Assembly (NCBI GenBank): GCA_009792885.1
Contig: WMCF01000203.1
Location: forward strand, 201,395-265,394
Source: Eremophila alpestris peregrina
Lineage: Eukaryota; Chordata; Aves; Passeriformes; Alaudidae
Direction: 5' to 3'
DNA: 64,000 nucleotides
Positions within the stretch are counted from its first letter, which is position 1; every line of letters begins with the position of its first letter. The notes beneath the pieces are model-generated. The model did no database searches. It was not told the DNA's origin and saw nothing but the letters and a program-made list of their open reading frames with translations. Made by a program: the position numbers and the translations under genes. Shown piece after piece: positions 10,057 to 20,431 of this stretch.

Positions 10057-13000
10057 CTATGAGGAGACGCTGATGCGCTGCGGAGCGCGTCGGCGCCGCA
10101 CGATACGTGGCCCTGTGCTGCTGTGCCGGTCCTGTGGGGAACCATGCAGGCAGAAGGGGCTCAGCAGCAGCCACAGGTAGAGCAGGACACAAGCCCAGCA
10201 CGAGGACACCTTCACCCAGAAGGTTGACCAGCTGCCGTGTGTGAAGGTGGTCTCCAGCGCCGCATTCTCGTAGCTGGTGGGAGAGGGCAGGACTGGGTGC
10301 CCAAGGGATGCCAGCACAGGGGGTTCCAGTGCCAGCTGCAGCCACCAGATCACCCTGTGTCCCAGAAGCCATGTGCCCCTGGGCATGTCCCTTCTGCCAT
10401 GGGCCCTCCAGCCCTTCTTGCTGCACTGCACAGCTGCCACTGGAGCAGGTCTGTGGGCAGAGTCCTGAGCGCCCCCAGCAGGTGCCAGTTCAGTGATATC
10501 ATCACAGCCCAGCACAGGTTTGGAATGAGAGCAGGGAGGGCTGGGTAGCACACAGAGCCCTACCTGAACCAGTTGGTGAGTGTCATCATAACATAGAGCG
10601 AGGCAAGGAAGAAGACAAAGTGGAAAGCTGAGTAGCTGTAGATCACCCGGTCCTGCTCATCCTGGATGATGAACTGTCGCCTGGCACTCTCCTCTATTTG
10701 CTGACATGTCTGGTCTGTTCCTGGGGGAGTGTGGGGGCATGGCACTCCCAGTCTGGGACACAGGCTCTGCCCTTTCTCCCACACAGATACTGCACTCACC
10801 TCTCAGCTCCTCCTCCATCTTCTCAGGGCAGCAGAAGCAACAGGAAGGTTTCTGCAGGGAGAGAAGAGTGCTGACTGCCCAGCCCTGTGGCCAGGCTGAG
10901 CCCTGCCTGAGGCCAGGGCAGGTGGTGTGGGCAGCCCTCTGTGCTTGGCTAGACAGACCTGCCCTTGTCTGGGTCTGGGACAGGGCCTTGAGGTGGTGGG
11001 TCTGGGGTGCCCGTAGCAGGAGGACATGGAGCACAGCTGCATCCATACTCACTTTAAACTCAAAGCTGTAGACTTTGACCATCCAGAGGGGCCCAAAGAC
11101 CTCAGCGAGGTATGAGGCTTCATTGCTGTGCCCAGGAGAGAGGCAGAAATCATAACACAGGCACCCATCACCCTGTGATGGCTCCCAACCTGCCCCATGG
11201 ATTCCCAACAGCCACAGGAGCTCTGCTGTGCGTCCCCTGTTCCCCCGCAGTGCCCCAGCAGCTCCTGTCCTGCCAGCCCTCAGGACAGTCCTGGCAGCCC
11301 GTGTGGGGCGGGCTGTGCCAGGCAGGGAGCACGCACCATGCGAAGAGCACGCAGGCGTACATGATGGCAGCACCCAGCACGGCCACGGTGGTATCCTCCG
11401 TCTGCAGCTCGTCCTGCCCGACCCCCGGGAAGCAGACAGTGAGGTTCTGCCCCTTGTACAGCACTGCAGGGAGGCAGAGGTGAGAAGGGCATGCAGCACG
11501 GTGGGGACCGCAGGTGGGGGACAGGGACACCCACCTCTCTCTGGGGGGCGGCTGGACAGTGCAGAGAAGGTGAGGTACATCACATAGCAGCTGATGATTG
11601 AGGACTGCAGCAGCCCTGACCGCGGCTGCTCTGCAAGAGTGGGGACAGAGGTGTTACTGGAGCTCCTGCAGTGCCGTGAGCTGGTGGGTGGGGCTCTGAG
11701 TGGGCCCTGGGCAGTCCCCGCCTGCCACTCACCTGTCAGACGCCTTCTGCCAAGGTATGGGAAGGGCCAGTGGGAACCCTGGGGAGCTGGGTTCTCCTCC
11801 CGTGCCCAAGTGCTGGCCCTGAGCCGGGGCCCACAGTCTCCCCCAGCCCAGAACACAGCTGGCCATGCAGCGTGGCAGCCCCCACGCTGTGCTGTGTGAT
11901 ACTCACTGAGCCGCACGCATGGTGTGATGGAGATGAAGGACATGATGCCACAGAGGCTGCCATTGATGGCAAGCAGTGCTTTGTTGAGGTGGCAGGCAGC
12001 TGGGTGGGTGTAGAACTTGTAGAGGAAGGAGAAGGCGGCAGAGGCGAGGGTGTAGAAGGTGGCTGTGGCCAGCAGCACGGCCAGATACCAGCGCTTGTCC
12101 TGTGCAGCTCCCGTCAGCCTGCGGAAGAGGGGATGAGTGGTGGCACTGGGCAAGCACCCACCCGGCCCCCCAGCACTCACCAGTTCTTGTTCCAGGTGTG
12201 TGCAAAGGCTGTGATCAGCACCAGCTGGATGAGGATGAAGGCGAAGCCCCCGCAGACACCTGTGTAGTGCCAGGCTGGGGGAAGAGGGCAGAGGTGGAGA
12301 TGGCACAGGGCAGGTGAGGGCCAAAAGGGATGCCCAGGGTGCCGGCTCAGACAGGGTGGGGGACACACCTTGGATGAAGTTGTCCTCAGGGATGAAGAAG
12401 CTGGCGGCCCAGAGGCTCACCAGCACCAGCAGCTTCGGGAACCAGAACCTGCAGGCAGTTAACGTCAGTAGGACAGAGCCCCTGCCAGCCCCACCCCAGG
12501 GCAGCCCCACCCCAGGACAGCTTGTCCCAGCCCCATGGCCCATCCTCACCCGTTGTGGAGCTGTGCCCGGCAGTCGGAGCTGGAGCGCACGTTGAGCAGC
12601 AGGGCAGCCTGTGCCAGGTGGAAGCAGGCAGTGCCAAAACAGACCCGGTACACGGCCGAGGAGCCCACCAGCTGCTCGCAGTCTGTGCCCCCGGGCAGGT
12701 GTTGGCACAGCACCAGTGAGAAGGGCACCTGGCAGGCACGGTGGGACAGGGCTGCTGGTGTGTCCACCCAGCACCCCCCAGTGCCCACGGCATCCAGCAC
12801 ATCCAAACTTTCGACATTCCCACCATTCCCAATACCTTCCCCAGTACCGTGGGACCCCCAGCACACAAATCCTACATCTCTGGTATCCCTGGCACCCCTT
12901 CTCCCTTGGCACCTTCAGCACCCTTGGCACTCTCAGCAGCAGTTACTATCCCCGTATGCACAGAATCCCAGTACTCCTGGCAATTCTGGCATACCCAGTG

Positions 13001-13430
13001 CTCCCCTCCATGCCCCTGGGTGCCCTGAGGCACCTGGCACCCCAGTACGCCCAGAACTCATGGTGCCCTTGGGACCCCCAGCACTCCCAGTAGCCTGGGT
13101 GTCCCAGCTCCCTCGGTCACCTTCTCGGTGATAGCCTGGGCCACTGTGCGGGACAGCATGAGGCAGCACACGGCAGAGGCCAGGACGTGCAGGAGCGTGT
13201 AGAGGAGACGCGTGCTGGTAGACACACGGAGCCCGTGACAAGCGCAGCAGAGCTGGGGAGGGGCACGGTCAGTGGGGATCCCAAGGGGTCAGCACTGTCC
13301 TCATGCCTGGCCCAGCACTCCCTGCCCACCCAGCCTCGCTCGCAGCCTCGCTCCCGGCCCCGCAGCCCCCAAGTCCCACCTGGAAGAGCAGCGGGTGCAG
13401 GAGGTGTCCGTGTGCCCCTGTGCCCGCCAT
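10057..13430 (-). CDS. SERINC4: Serine incorporator 4
   Basis: Multipass membrane protein of the SERINC (TDE1) family, linked by family knowledge to serine-derived lipid handling and phospholipid scrambling. Twelve coding exons on the minus strand are 13430-13380, 13252-13121, 12728-12550, 12448-12369, 12274-12181, 12118-11907, 11630-11535, 11463-11337, 11125-11053, 10851-10800, 10720-10564 and 10273-10057. They give 489 residues (human 518). Family signatures include STRLLYTLLHVLASAVCCLM, AWHYTGVCGGFAFILIQLVL, THTWNKNW-type segments, KQPRSGLLQSSIISCYVMYL, SNEASYLAEVFGPLW after a short cysteine motif, and YSYSAFHFVFFLASLYVMMT. About ten hydrophobic helices are evident. The C-terminus is arginine-rich (RIVRRRRAPQRI), as in human SERINC4, which distinguishes it from SERINC1/2/3/5. 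Exon 1 (17 residues) is the weakest part. Its position between SERF2 and HYPK supports the assignment. Confidence 0.92.
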
Positions 13431-14321
13431 GGCCCAGGTCGGCTCTGCTCAGCCCCCGCAGCGTTGATGGGATTAGGGGATTGTCAGATCGGCCCGCCCT
13501 GCCATCTGCTCGCTGTTCCCTCCAGGCAGCCACCCCTGGGGAGCTCCATGGGCACTGTCCAGTGACCCCCGGCCATGGGCATCCCTGCCCAGACCCCGGT
13601 CCCTCCTTGGGCAGGGCGAGGCCCTGGCAGGTGGCCTGGACATTTGCATGAGGGGCATGTGGGGTCTGCAGATGATGTCTCCGTGATCCCAGAGCAGGAG
13701 CATACAGCAGTGTGGATGGGCTGGGGGATGTGGAGTTTACTGGAGGGCTGGAGCAGCCCCGGGCACAGAGGCACCCAAGGGACACAGGTACCTCATTGGG
13801 TAGTGGGACGGCATGAAGCACATCCAGCGGGTCACAGAATGCCCCAGGGTCGGCAGGAGCTGGGACAAGCAAGGGGATACAGGGGGCACTGTGCTGGGGC
13901 TGGCGTCACCTTTTTTCAGCTGCTCCACAGCCACTCGGGCACTGCGCTGGCAGAGCCCTGACACGGCCGATGCCGGGGCCGCGGCTGCAGCGGCGGGGAC
14001 ACAGACCCCCGCGTCCCCTGCCACCGCACACAGCGCGGGGCACAGCCCGCCCCGAGGGACGCGGTGTCCCCACGGCGTGGGTGGGTGACACGCGAGACGC
14101 GTGCGCCATCTCCGATCTCCGGGGCACGGCGGGACACGGCCGCAGCCCCGCCGCCTCTCGCCAGGGCTCCGCTGCGGCCTGCCTCGTTCGACCATCCGTG
14201 CAGCGGCGGCGGGGGCCGCATCGGGGTCGCTGACCCGGCAGTCCCAGTTTACCGCCCGGCCCGGCTCCGCGCCTCGGCAGCGCCAGCGGCTCGCTGCTGT
14301 CGAGCTGCCCGAAAGCCCGGG

Positions 14322-14486
14322 AGTGGCGGCACCGCTCGCTCCGTCTGTCCGGAGCCCCCGGCAGTGGCGGCACCGCTCGCTCCGTCTGTCCGGAGCCCCC
14401 GGGAGTGGCGGCACCGCTCGCTCCGTCTGCCCGGAGCCCCGGGAGTGGCGGCAGTACAAGCTCTGTCTGTGCGGAGCCCCGGGAGC
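14322..14486. repeat. Minisatellite, about 41-bp unit x4
   Basis: The motif AGTGGCGGCACCGCTCGCTC recurs at 14322, 14363, 14404 and (diverged) 14444, giving periods of 41, 41 and 40 bases. The first three copies are nearly identical and the last has decayed. The array lies in the GC-rich head-to-head interval between SERINC4 and HYPK, about 125-290 bases before the HYPK start. Confidence 0.85.
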
Positions 14487-14577
14487 GCTCGGCGGGGCCG
14501 GGCCTGGGCCGGGCCCGGTCTGAGGGAGGATCCGGCCCCGCCCCGTCGGTGCTGGCGGCGCGCGCCGCTCGCTGTGG

Positions 14578-14591
14578 CACGTGACCGGAAG
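14578..14591 (+). promoter_or_regulatory. HYPK proximal promoter: E-box next to ETS site
   Basis: CACGTG (14578-14583) is followed immediately by ACCGGAAG (ETS core at 14585-14591), 21 bases before the HYPK ATG. E-box plus ETS pairs are common in TATA-less housekeeping promoters. Factor binding is inferred. Confidence 0.5.
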
Positions 14592-14611
14592 CGGGCCGCG
14601 GCGGCGGCGGC

Positions 14612-15571
14612 ATGGCGGCCGAGGGCGATGTGGAGCTGGAGCTGGAGACGGAACCGAACGGCTCCGGCGGCGGCAGCGATGGGGCGGGCGGCCGCGCGGC
14701 CGAGAAGCCGCGGAAACACGATAGCGGCGCGGCGGACCTGGAGCGCGTCACGGACTACGCGGAGGAGAAGGAGATCCAGAGCTCCAACCTGGAGACGGTG
14801 CGGCGGGACGGGACGGGACCGGGCCAGGGTGGGAGGCCGGGCGCTGCCTGCAGCGGGGCCGAGCCGGGCGCTGACCGCCGCGCCTGCACGCACGTCCCGG
14901 TGCCGGTGCTCGTGCCGCCGGCGAGGCGCTGGCCCGCCCGGTGCCGCGCAGCGGGGTGACCGCGCTCGTTCTGGCAGGCTATGTCGGTGATCGGAGACCG
15001 GAGATCCCGGGAGCAGAAAGCCAAGCAGGAGAGGTAACCGTCTGCTCTCGCTCCGGGGCAGTGCCTGTCTTGCAACTTGTCGCCGCCCGGGACACGACCC
15101 GGGCATCTCTTCCCTGTCTGACATCCCGGCCCTTCCCCGGCCCCCTCCCAGCCCCACACTGCTGCGAGCGGTCCCTCCTGCCCGCCTCGAGGCCGAGCGA
15201 GCACCGGGGCAGTGGCCAGCGCGGGCTGTTGGTCACCGGAGGTTTGTCCATCTCTTGTAGGGAGAAAGAACTGGCAAAAGTGACCATCAAGAAGGAGGAT
15301 CTAGAGCTGATTGTGAGTAGGGGCGGGACCCTAGGCAGGCTGTGGCACGTCCCAAATCCTGGGTGCGAAACTGCACTTAAGGAGGATGCTGGTGCATGCC
15401 CGCCGGTGTCCCCGTGAGTGGGTGTCCCCGTGAGTGGGTTCCTTGCAGATGCTGTACGGGGCTGTTTTCCTGCAGATGACGGAGATGGAAATCTCTCGGG
15501 CCGCGGCAGAGCGCAGCCTGCGCGAGCACATGGGCAACGTGGTGGAGGCTCTCATCACCCTCACCAACTGA
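14612..15571 (+). CDS. HYPK: Huntingtin-interacting protein K
   Basis: Small ribosome-associated protein that binds the NatA N-terminal acetyltransferase complex (NAA10/NAA15) and has chaperone-like activity. Four coding exons, 14612-14797, 14978-15033, 15261-15312 and 15476-15571, encode 129 residues. The N-terminal half is acidic and low-complexity (EGDVELELETEPNGSGGG). The middle contains DLERVTDYAEEKEIQSSNLE and AMSVIGDRRSREQKAKQERE. The C-terminal UBA-like domain contains KVTIKKEDLELIMTEMEISR and ends VVEALITLTN, so it is complete. An alternative in-frame acceptor 27 bases upstream of the last exon exists (see findings). Transcribed divergently from SERINC4 and convergently with MFAP1, as in human. 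Confidence 0.97.
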
Positions 15572-15615
15572 GCTGGGAGGCCACGGGCTGCCAGGCATGG
15601 GGCTCTTGCCATTCC

Positions 15616-15621
15616 AATAAA
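15616..15621 (+). terminator. HYPK polyadenylation signal AATAAA
   Basis: A canonical AATAAA occurs 45 bases after the HYPK stop and is followed by a GT-rich element. The 3' UTR is therefore very short. Confidence 0.85.
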
Positions 15622-15980
15622 GGCACTGGTGGGACTGGGCTGTCTCTGTGGTCTACGGAGTGCTGAGCACATGCCCCTGAGTGCATGGTACCCACAAGTG
15701 GGCCCCAGCCATTGTGCCCAGCTGGGCACCCCTGTGATGGAGCAGGACAAAGTGACCTGCCTGAGCACTGAGACATGCTGGTCTCTCCTCTTTTAATCTC
15801 TGCTTCTGTGTGCTGGGGCAGTCCAGGCTGGACAGGCACAGGCCTGAGGCAGTGGTGACAGCTGATCATGCTTGCCCTGCCCAGGCTGGAGCCTCCTGTG
15901 CTGCCCCAGCTCACCATGGCTCAGAACAGGATGGCCATGTCTTTAAGAAATGGGACCAGAGTGTGTAAGAAAATCAAGTC

Positions 15981-15986
15981 TTTAAT
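15981..15986 (-). terminator. MFAP1 polyadenylation signal ATTAAA
   Basis: ATTAAA on the minus strand lies about 480 bases after the MFAP1 stop codon. A second minus-strand ATTAAA near 15792-15797 could serve as a distal site. The interval between the HYPK and MFAP1 tails is only about 350 bases. Confidence 0.6.
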
Positions 15987-16464
15987 CAAACCCTCCCACC
16001 CCACACAGGTAGAAAAGCCAAGCCCTGCAGGACCATGGTGAGGAGATGGGGGTCACCGCTGACCACCCCAAAACAGGGCCCAGACTGACACCAGGGACAG
16101 TACAGGCAAGGGGTTGTAGACCAGACGGGTGCAAAAGTCCTCTAATTCTTCCAAAAGTGAACATGCTGGAGCCAGGGGTGCTGCTACAATGTGCCAGGCA
16201 CTGCCAAAGCTCCACAGTGCCCGCTGCTGGGACATAGTGTGGCCACCAGCCTGGCCAGCACCACAGGCCATCCTCCACACTTTGTGGGCAGGGAACCTGC
16301 CAGGTCTGCTCAGCACAGGGAGTGGGCATGGTACAGGCAGGGGAAGGGTTTGCCACCACAGGAGTCCTGGAACATGTCCCTTCTGGCCCTGCCCAGGCTC
16401 TGGCAGCTGACAAAGCAGCACCCTCCTGCCAGCGTCAGCCAAACCAGGCCCTCCTGCCACGCCC

Positions 16465-19400
16465 TTAGGTCGATTTTCGTTTCTTGGCCGAGGGTCTCTC
16501 AAAGACATCCCGCACCCCGGCTGCCTTCTGCTTGAAGAACTTGGTGTTCTGTGCACTCTCCTGGCCCCAGGCAGAGTCAAAGGAAGTGGTGTCCTGGTCC
16601 ACCAAGTGTGTGTACTTTGTCCGCCCCGAGCGCCCGAAGTTCTTGACCTGGGGAGCAGAAGAACTTGTGAGCAGCTGCTCAGGGGGCTGCAGGACCTGCT
16701 GCTCCCCACTGCCCAGAACTGCCACCCCTTGCATATGGCTCTGCCAGCACACCCACCTGCATGACTTTGGGCAGGATGGTCTTGTTGAAGTGGTCCTCGA
16801 GGGTTGGAGCACTGAAGTCCCTCTTGTACACCTCCTCATCTTCATCCTGCAGGAGGACACACCTGCTCAGCTCAAAAGCTTCCAGCAAGTCTTGGCAGCA
16901 GTGGGGGAAGCTGCCTGAAGGTCATATTGCTGCTCTGCCAGGGCTGCCACAATACTTGCAGCCCTACTAACTCCTGCTGAAGTGGGGGATGTGAGCATTC
17001 CCCAGGCTCCTTCTCCAGTGGCCCATGCAGAGCTGACTCAGTTCTGGCTGGGTCTGTCAGCCCAAACAGCAGCACAGGGACAGCTCTGCAGCTTCAGCTC
17101 CATTTCAGCTGGGAACCCCCAACCTGACATGCTCTGGTGAGGTCACTCTGGGTCAGCTTCACCCCCATGCTGCCTCTGAAGGTTGGCTCTTGTCCCAGGG
17201 CACCCCCAGCCCCAGGGCACTGCAGGAGAGGGGAGGCTCCCCACAGGGGAAAGGTGGCCCTGCAGTCTCACGCCTGGGCCGGCCCTGGCCCTCAGCACAC
17301 TTACCATGAAGAAGGCACCACGGTGGTAGTACTTCTGCAGGAATTTGTATTTGCCCTTTACTGCCTTGTTGGTGATGACCTTGCCGTTGGCCCGGAGCTC
17401 GGCCCGGCGCTCCTCCTCGGTCAGGTTCCGCATCCGCTCGATCTCTGCCTTCTCCTTCTCCATGCTGGGGGGAGAGAAGCCCCTGAGCCCCTGTGACCCC
17501 ATAGCATCCCCTGGGAGAGAGGCTGGCACCAGCCACCACCTGAGAGTTTACACATTTACTGCTGGGGAGCAGAGGCACCCCAAGGGCGGGCAGGAGGCTC
17601 TGGCCATTTAGTCCAGCTGGGACTCTGCTGCCAAAGGGCAGCCTGAGGAAAAGGTGCTTCACTTGCCTGGGGGCTCTCAGCCTCCCGTCCACCAGACAAT
17701 ACTTACGCCTCTCGCTCTTCGCGGTCTCGCTTGATCCGCTTCAGCTCACGGACCTTCCAGGCCTCGTACTCCTCCTCATCATTCTCATCATCTGTATCCA
17801 GTGCATCCAGTGCTGCCAGCGAGCGCTTGTTCTCCTCCAGCTCCTTCTTGGCTTCCTCTTCTACGATCTGCAGTGAGGTCCAAGCTAAGCCTGCTGCAGT
17901 GACTTCCCCTCCGGCCTCCAGCCCACCCCTCCTACCTTAAGCGTGTACTTGCGCCTCTCCTCTGCCATCCTCTTTGCCTCCTGCTCCAGCTCCTTCTGCT
18001 TCAGGGCTTCTGCTTCTCTCTCCTGAACTGTGATCCGGTCCTTCCTGACAGCAGGCCACAACAGCCTTCAGCCCTCCCATGAGCCAGTGCAGCAGCCCAG
18101 CCTCTGGCTGGCTCCCACGCTGAGATGTGTATAAGAGACAGGGCCACAACAGCCTTCAGCCCTCCCATGAGCCAGTGCAGCAGCCCAGCCTCTGGCTGGC
18201 TCCCACGCTGCAGCTGCTTTCAGCCTTTGTCCTCTCCAAGGACAAGTCAGGTCCTGGGGCTCTCCCCTTTCTGGGGACTACCACGTCCCTTTCCCACCGT
18301 ATGGCCCTTGCCCAAGGGCTCTGGTCAGCCTCCACAGCCTGATCCCACAACAACCCAAGACAACTGATAAGGGGCTGTGGGTGCAGGGACTGTCCCTTGC
18401 TCCCTAGCTGTGCCCTGCCAGGCTGTGACCATCCTGTCCCACCCCAAGGAGGTGAATGGCTTCTTCACAGTGACAAGAGACCATGGCAGCAAGGTCTCCT
18501 TGGGCCCCAGCCTCTGACTACCATGATCCAGGGCCAGCCCATGCACTTCCATCACCTACTTGCGGATAAAGACGGGTTTGAGACGTGGCTCCATTTCATC
18601 TTCACTGTCTGTGTACTCCTCATACTCAGACTCTGACTCAGACTCTTCTCCAGACCGACCCTCATCTTCCAGCTCCATCACTTCCATCTCCTCAGTTTTC
18701 CTCTCCTGTGCTCGCTGGCGCATCATCCCACGCCGACGCTCAATCTCCTAAAGGGGAAAAGCACAGAGCAGTCAGAGCCCAGCCCTGCTACCACTTCTCT
18801 CTCCTGTGAAGCACACATCACGTCTGGAGTGTTGGCTTTGAGAAGATGCACCTGTCTCTCTGGAAGTGGCATGGCCTCCCCCAGTGTCCTGTCCCATGCC
18901 AGAGCATGGTGACCCACCAGTTAAGTCATGGCTAGGTGTGACACTTGTCCAGATACACCAGACAGCCCACATATCCATGCAAACAAAGGACAGTTCCAGC
19001 CTGTGCCCTTTATCCGGCTCTGCAAACACACCTCATCATCGATCTCTTCCTCCTCCTCTTCACTGGTGTCCTCCCGTTCCAGGCGCCAAGCTTCTCCCCC
19101 CTCCACTTCTGAGTCGCTTTCCCCCACCACTTCAGGTTCCACGATTTTGCGGTGCCTTGCCAGCCTGCAAGAGACCCCAGCTAACACACAGCCCTTGGAA
19201 AGGGGCTGCAGGAAAGGGACTGTTCCCAAATCGCCTCTGGCAAGGCCATGGTAAGCACTGGGACTGCCAAATGTGGCCAGAACTGATGCGTTCTCTCTCA
19301 AGAAGCCGCAGTGGCTGGGCACTGTCAGCTCTTCCCTGCCCATTCTTCAAGGAAGAATGGAGTTCCCAATGAGAATGCTCCTTGTTAGTGGAAACAAAAC

Positions 19401-20203
19401 CAACAGCAGCTCTGTAGGAGGCAAACAGCACTCAGTACTCCCTGCTCAGAGTACATTTCATGAGACACCATCCTTCCTCACTACCCTGAGCCACAGCATG
19501 CTGCACTAACTTCTGTTTTGGAACCTTTTTTGCTTTTTTTGCCTTTTTTGGTTTGTCCACTCAAACACAGCTGGACATGGGCTGCGCCTAGCTGGCTCCT
19601 GGTTGGAAAGCAGTCCAAGGCACAGTGCAGTGTGAATATGATAAGTCACAGGCACTCCTGCACTGCCTGGACAATGTTCCCAGCTCCTGCCCTGTGCAGT
19701 TTCTCCCTGTAGTGCAGCAGAGCAGAGTCCCAGCCGCCCAGCCCCAGACAGGCAGAGAGGGCTCAGCTCTTGCCTGACCCAGCACTCACCGCTCCTCCAC
19801 GTCCTCGGCGATGCGGTTCTGGAGGCGCCGGAGCCGGGGGTCGTTGGCCAGTTCCTCCTCTTGTTCCTCAGGCTCGACCTCTTGCTCCTTCGCCTTCTTG
19901 ATGAATTGGAACTCCTCGTCCTCCTCCTCCGAGGACTCCATGGGCGCGTAGTCGGGCCGCTTGCCCGACACGTACCGCTTCACCTTCACCTTCTCCATGG
20001 ACAGCTCGCCTGCGGGTGTCGGGCCGTCACCGGGGGTCCCGGCCCCGCGCCCCCGCCGCCCCGGTCCCAGCCCCGGCCCTGCGCCCGTCCGGCCACCCCG
20101 CTGAGCCCCGGGCCCCCAGCTCACCCTTCTCATTGCGGACGGGCACGGCGCCCGCCGTGGACTGGATCGGCGGCTGCTTCATCAGGGCGCTGGGGACCGC
20201 CAT
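16465..20203 (-). CDS. MFAP1: Microfibril-associated protein 1 (spliceosomal)
   Basis: Despite its name, MFAP1 is a nuclear component of the spliceosomal B complex that binds PRPF38A. Nine minus-strand exons are 20203-20125, 20009-19790, 19164-19032, 18747-18560, 18044-17936, 17867-17707, 17464-17305, 16846-16757 and 16647-16465. They give 440 residues (human 439). The start MAVPSALMKQPPIQSTAGAV, the KVKRYVSGKRPDYAPMESSE block, long acidic/serine tracts, EERRKYTLKIVEEEAKKELE, FLQKYYHRGAFFMDEDEE and the basic end RPSAKKRKST are all present. Most of the chain is charged coiled coil. The intron between 18044 and 18560 carries the mosaic-end insertion described separately. It does not touch an exon, but it begins 10 bases from the acceptor of the exon at 18044. 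Confidence 0.97.
18054..18210. repeat. Perfect 69-bp direct duplication around a Tn5 mosaic end
   Basis: Bases 18054-18122 and 18142-18210 are identical over all 69 positions. The only sequence between them is the 19 bases at 18123-18141. The duplicated segment is normal MFAP1 intron next to the acceptor of the exon at 18044. Perfect identity combined with an adapter in the middle points to two overlapping contig or read ends that were concatenated instead of merged, not to a biological duplication. Confidence 0.95.
18123..18141 (+). other. Tn5/Nextera mosaic-end adapter sequence (contaminant)
   Basis: The 19 bases AGATGTGTATAAGAGACAG are exactly the hyperactive-Tn5 mosaic end used in tagmentation libraries. 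Translations across it give the telltale peptides MCIRDR, MYKRQ and LLYTSQR that mark this adapter in public protein sets. It is not part of a bird genome. Confidence 0.97.
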
Positions 20204-20220
20204 GGTGGCGGCGGGCGGAG

Positions 20221-20346
20221 GCCGAGCCGAGCCGAGCCGGGCAGGGCCGAGCCGAGCGGAGCCGAGTCGAACCGAACGGAACCGAGCCGAGCCGAGCCGA
20301 GCCGAGCCGAACCGAGCAGGGCCGAGCCGAGCCGAGCCGAGCCGAG
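20221..20346. repeat. GAGCC pentanucleotide repeat
   Basis: About 25 copies of the pentamer GCCGA/GAGCC, with scattered substitutions (CGGA, TCGA, ACGGA, CAGG), directly precede the MFAP1 start on its sense side. Allowing for strand, the repeat (CGGCT in transcript sense) probably lies in the MFAP1 5' UTR or core promoter. It would be length-variable. Confidence 0.9.
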
Positions 20347-20380
20347 AGGTGCCGCTGACAACGGAGCCTCGAGCGCTCAC

Positions 20381-20431
20381 CCGGAACCGGAAGCGCTGTC
20401 GCTTCCGCCGGGACCGTGCCGGGGCCCGGAA
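20381..20431. promoter_or_regulatory. MFAP1 promoter ETS-site cluster
   Basis: Several ETS cores occur within 50 bases: CCGGAACCGGAAG at 20381-20393, an inverted CTTCCG at 20402-20407, and CCGGAAG around 20426. The cluster is about 180-230 bases upstream of the MFAP1 ATG in a CpG island. This is typical of ETS/GABP-driven housekeeping promoters; binding is inferred. Confidence 0.5.

Noticed and set aside
10657..12930. 757-residue continuous minus-strand ORF over SERINC4
   Set aside because: It runs through introns. Family motifs appear only in segments bounded by good splice sites, which define the true exons.
18054..18210. Genuine transposon insertion with target-site duplication
   Set aside because: No transposase or second end, and the duplication is 69 bp instead of 9 bp; the 19-mer matches a library adapter.
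18125..18367. Short ORFs starting MCIRDR and MYKRQ as small genes
   Set aside because: They are translations of the Tn5 mosaic-end adapter running into MFAP1 intron.
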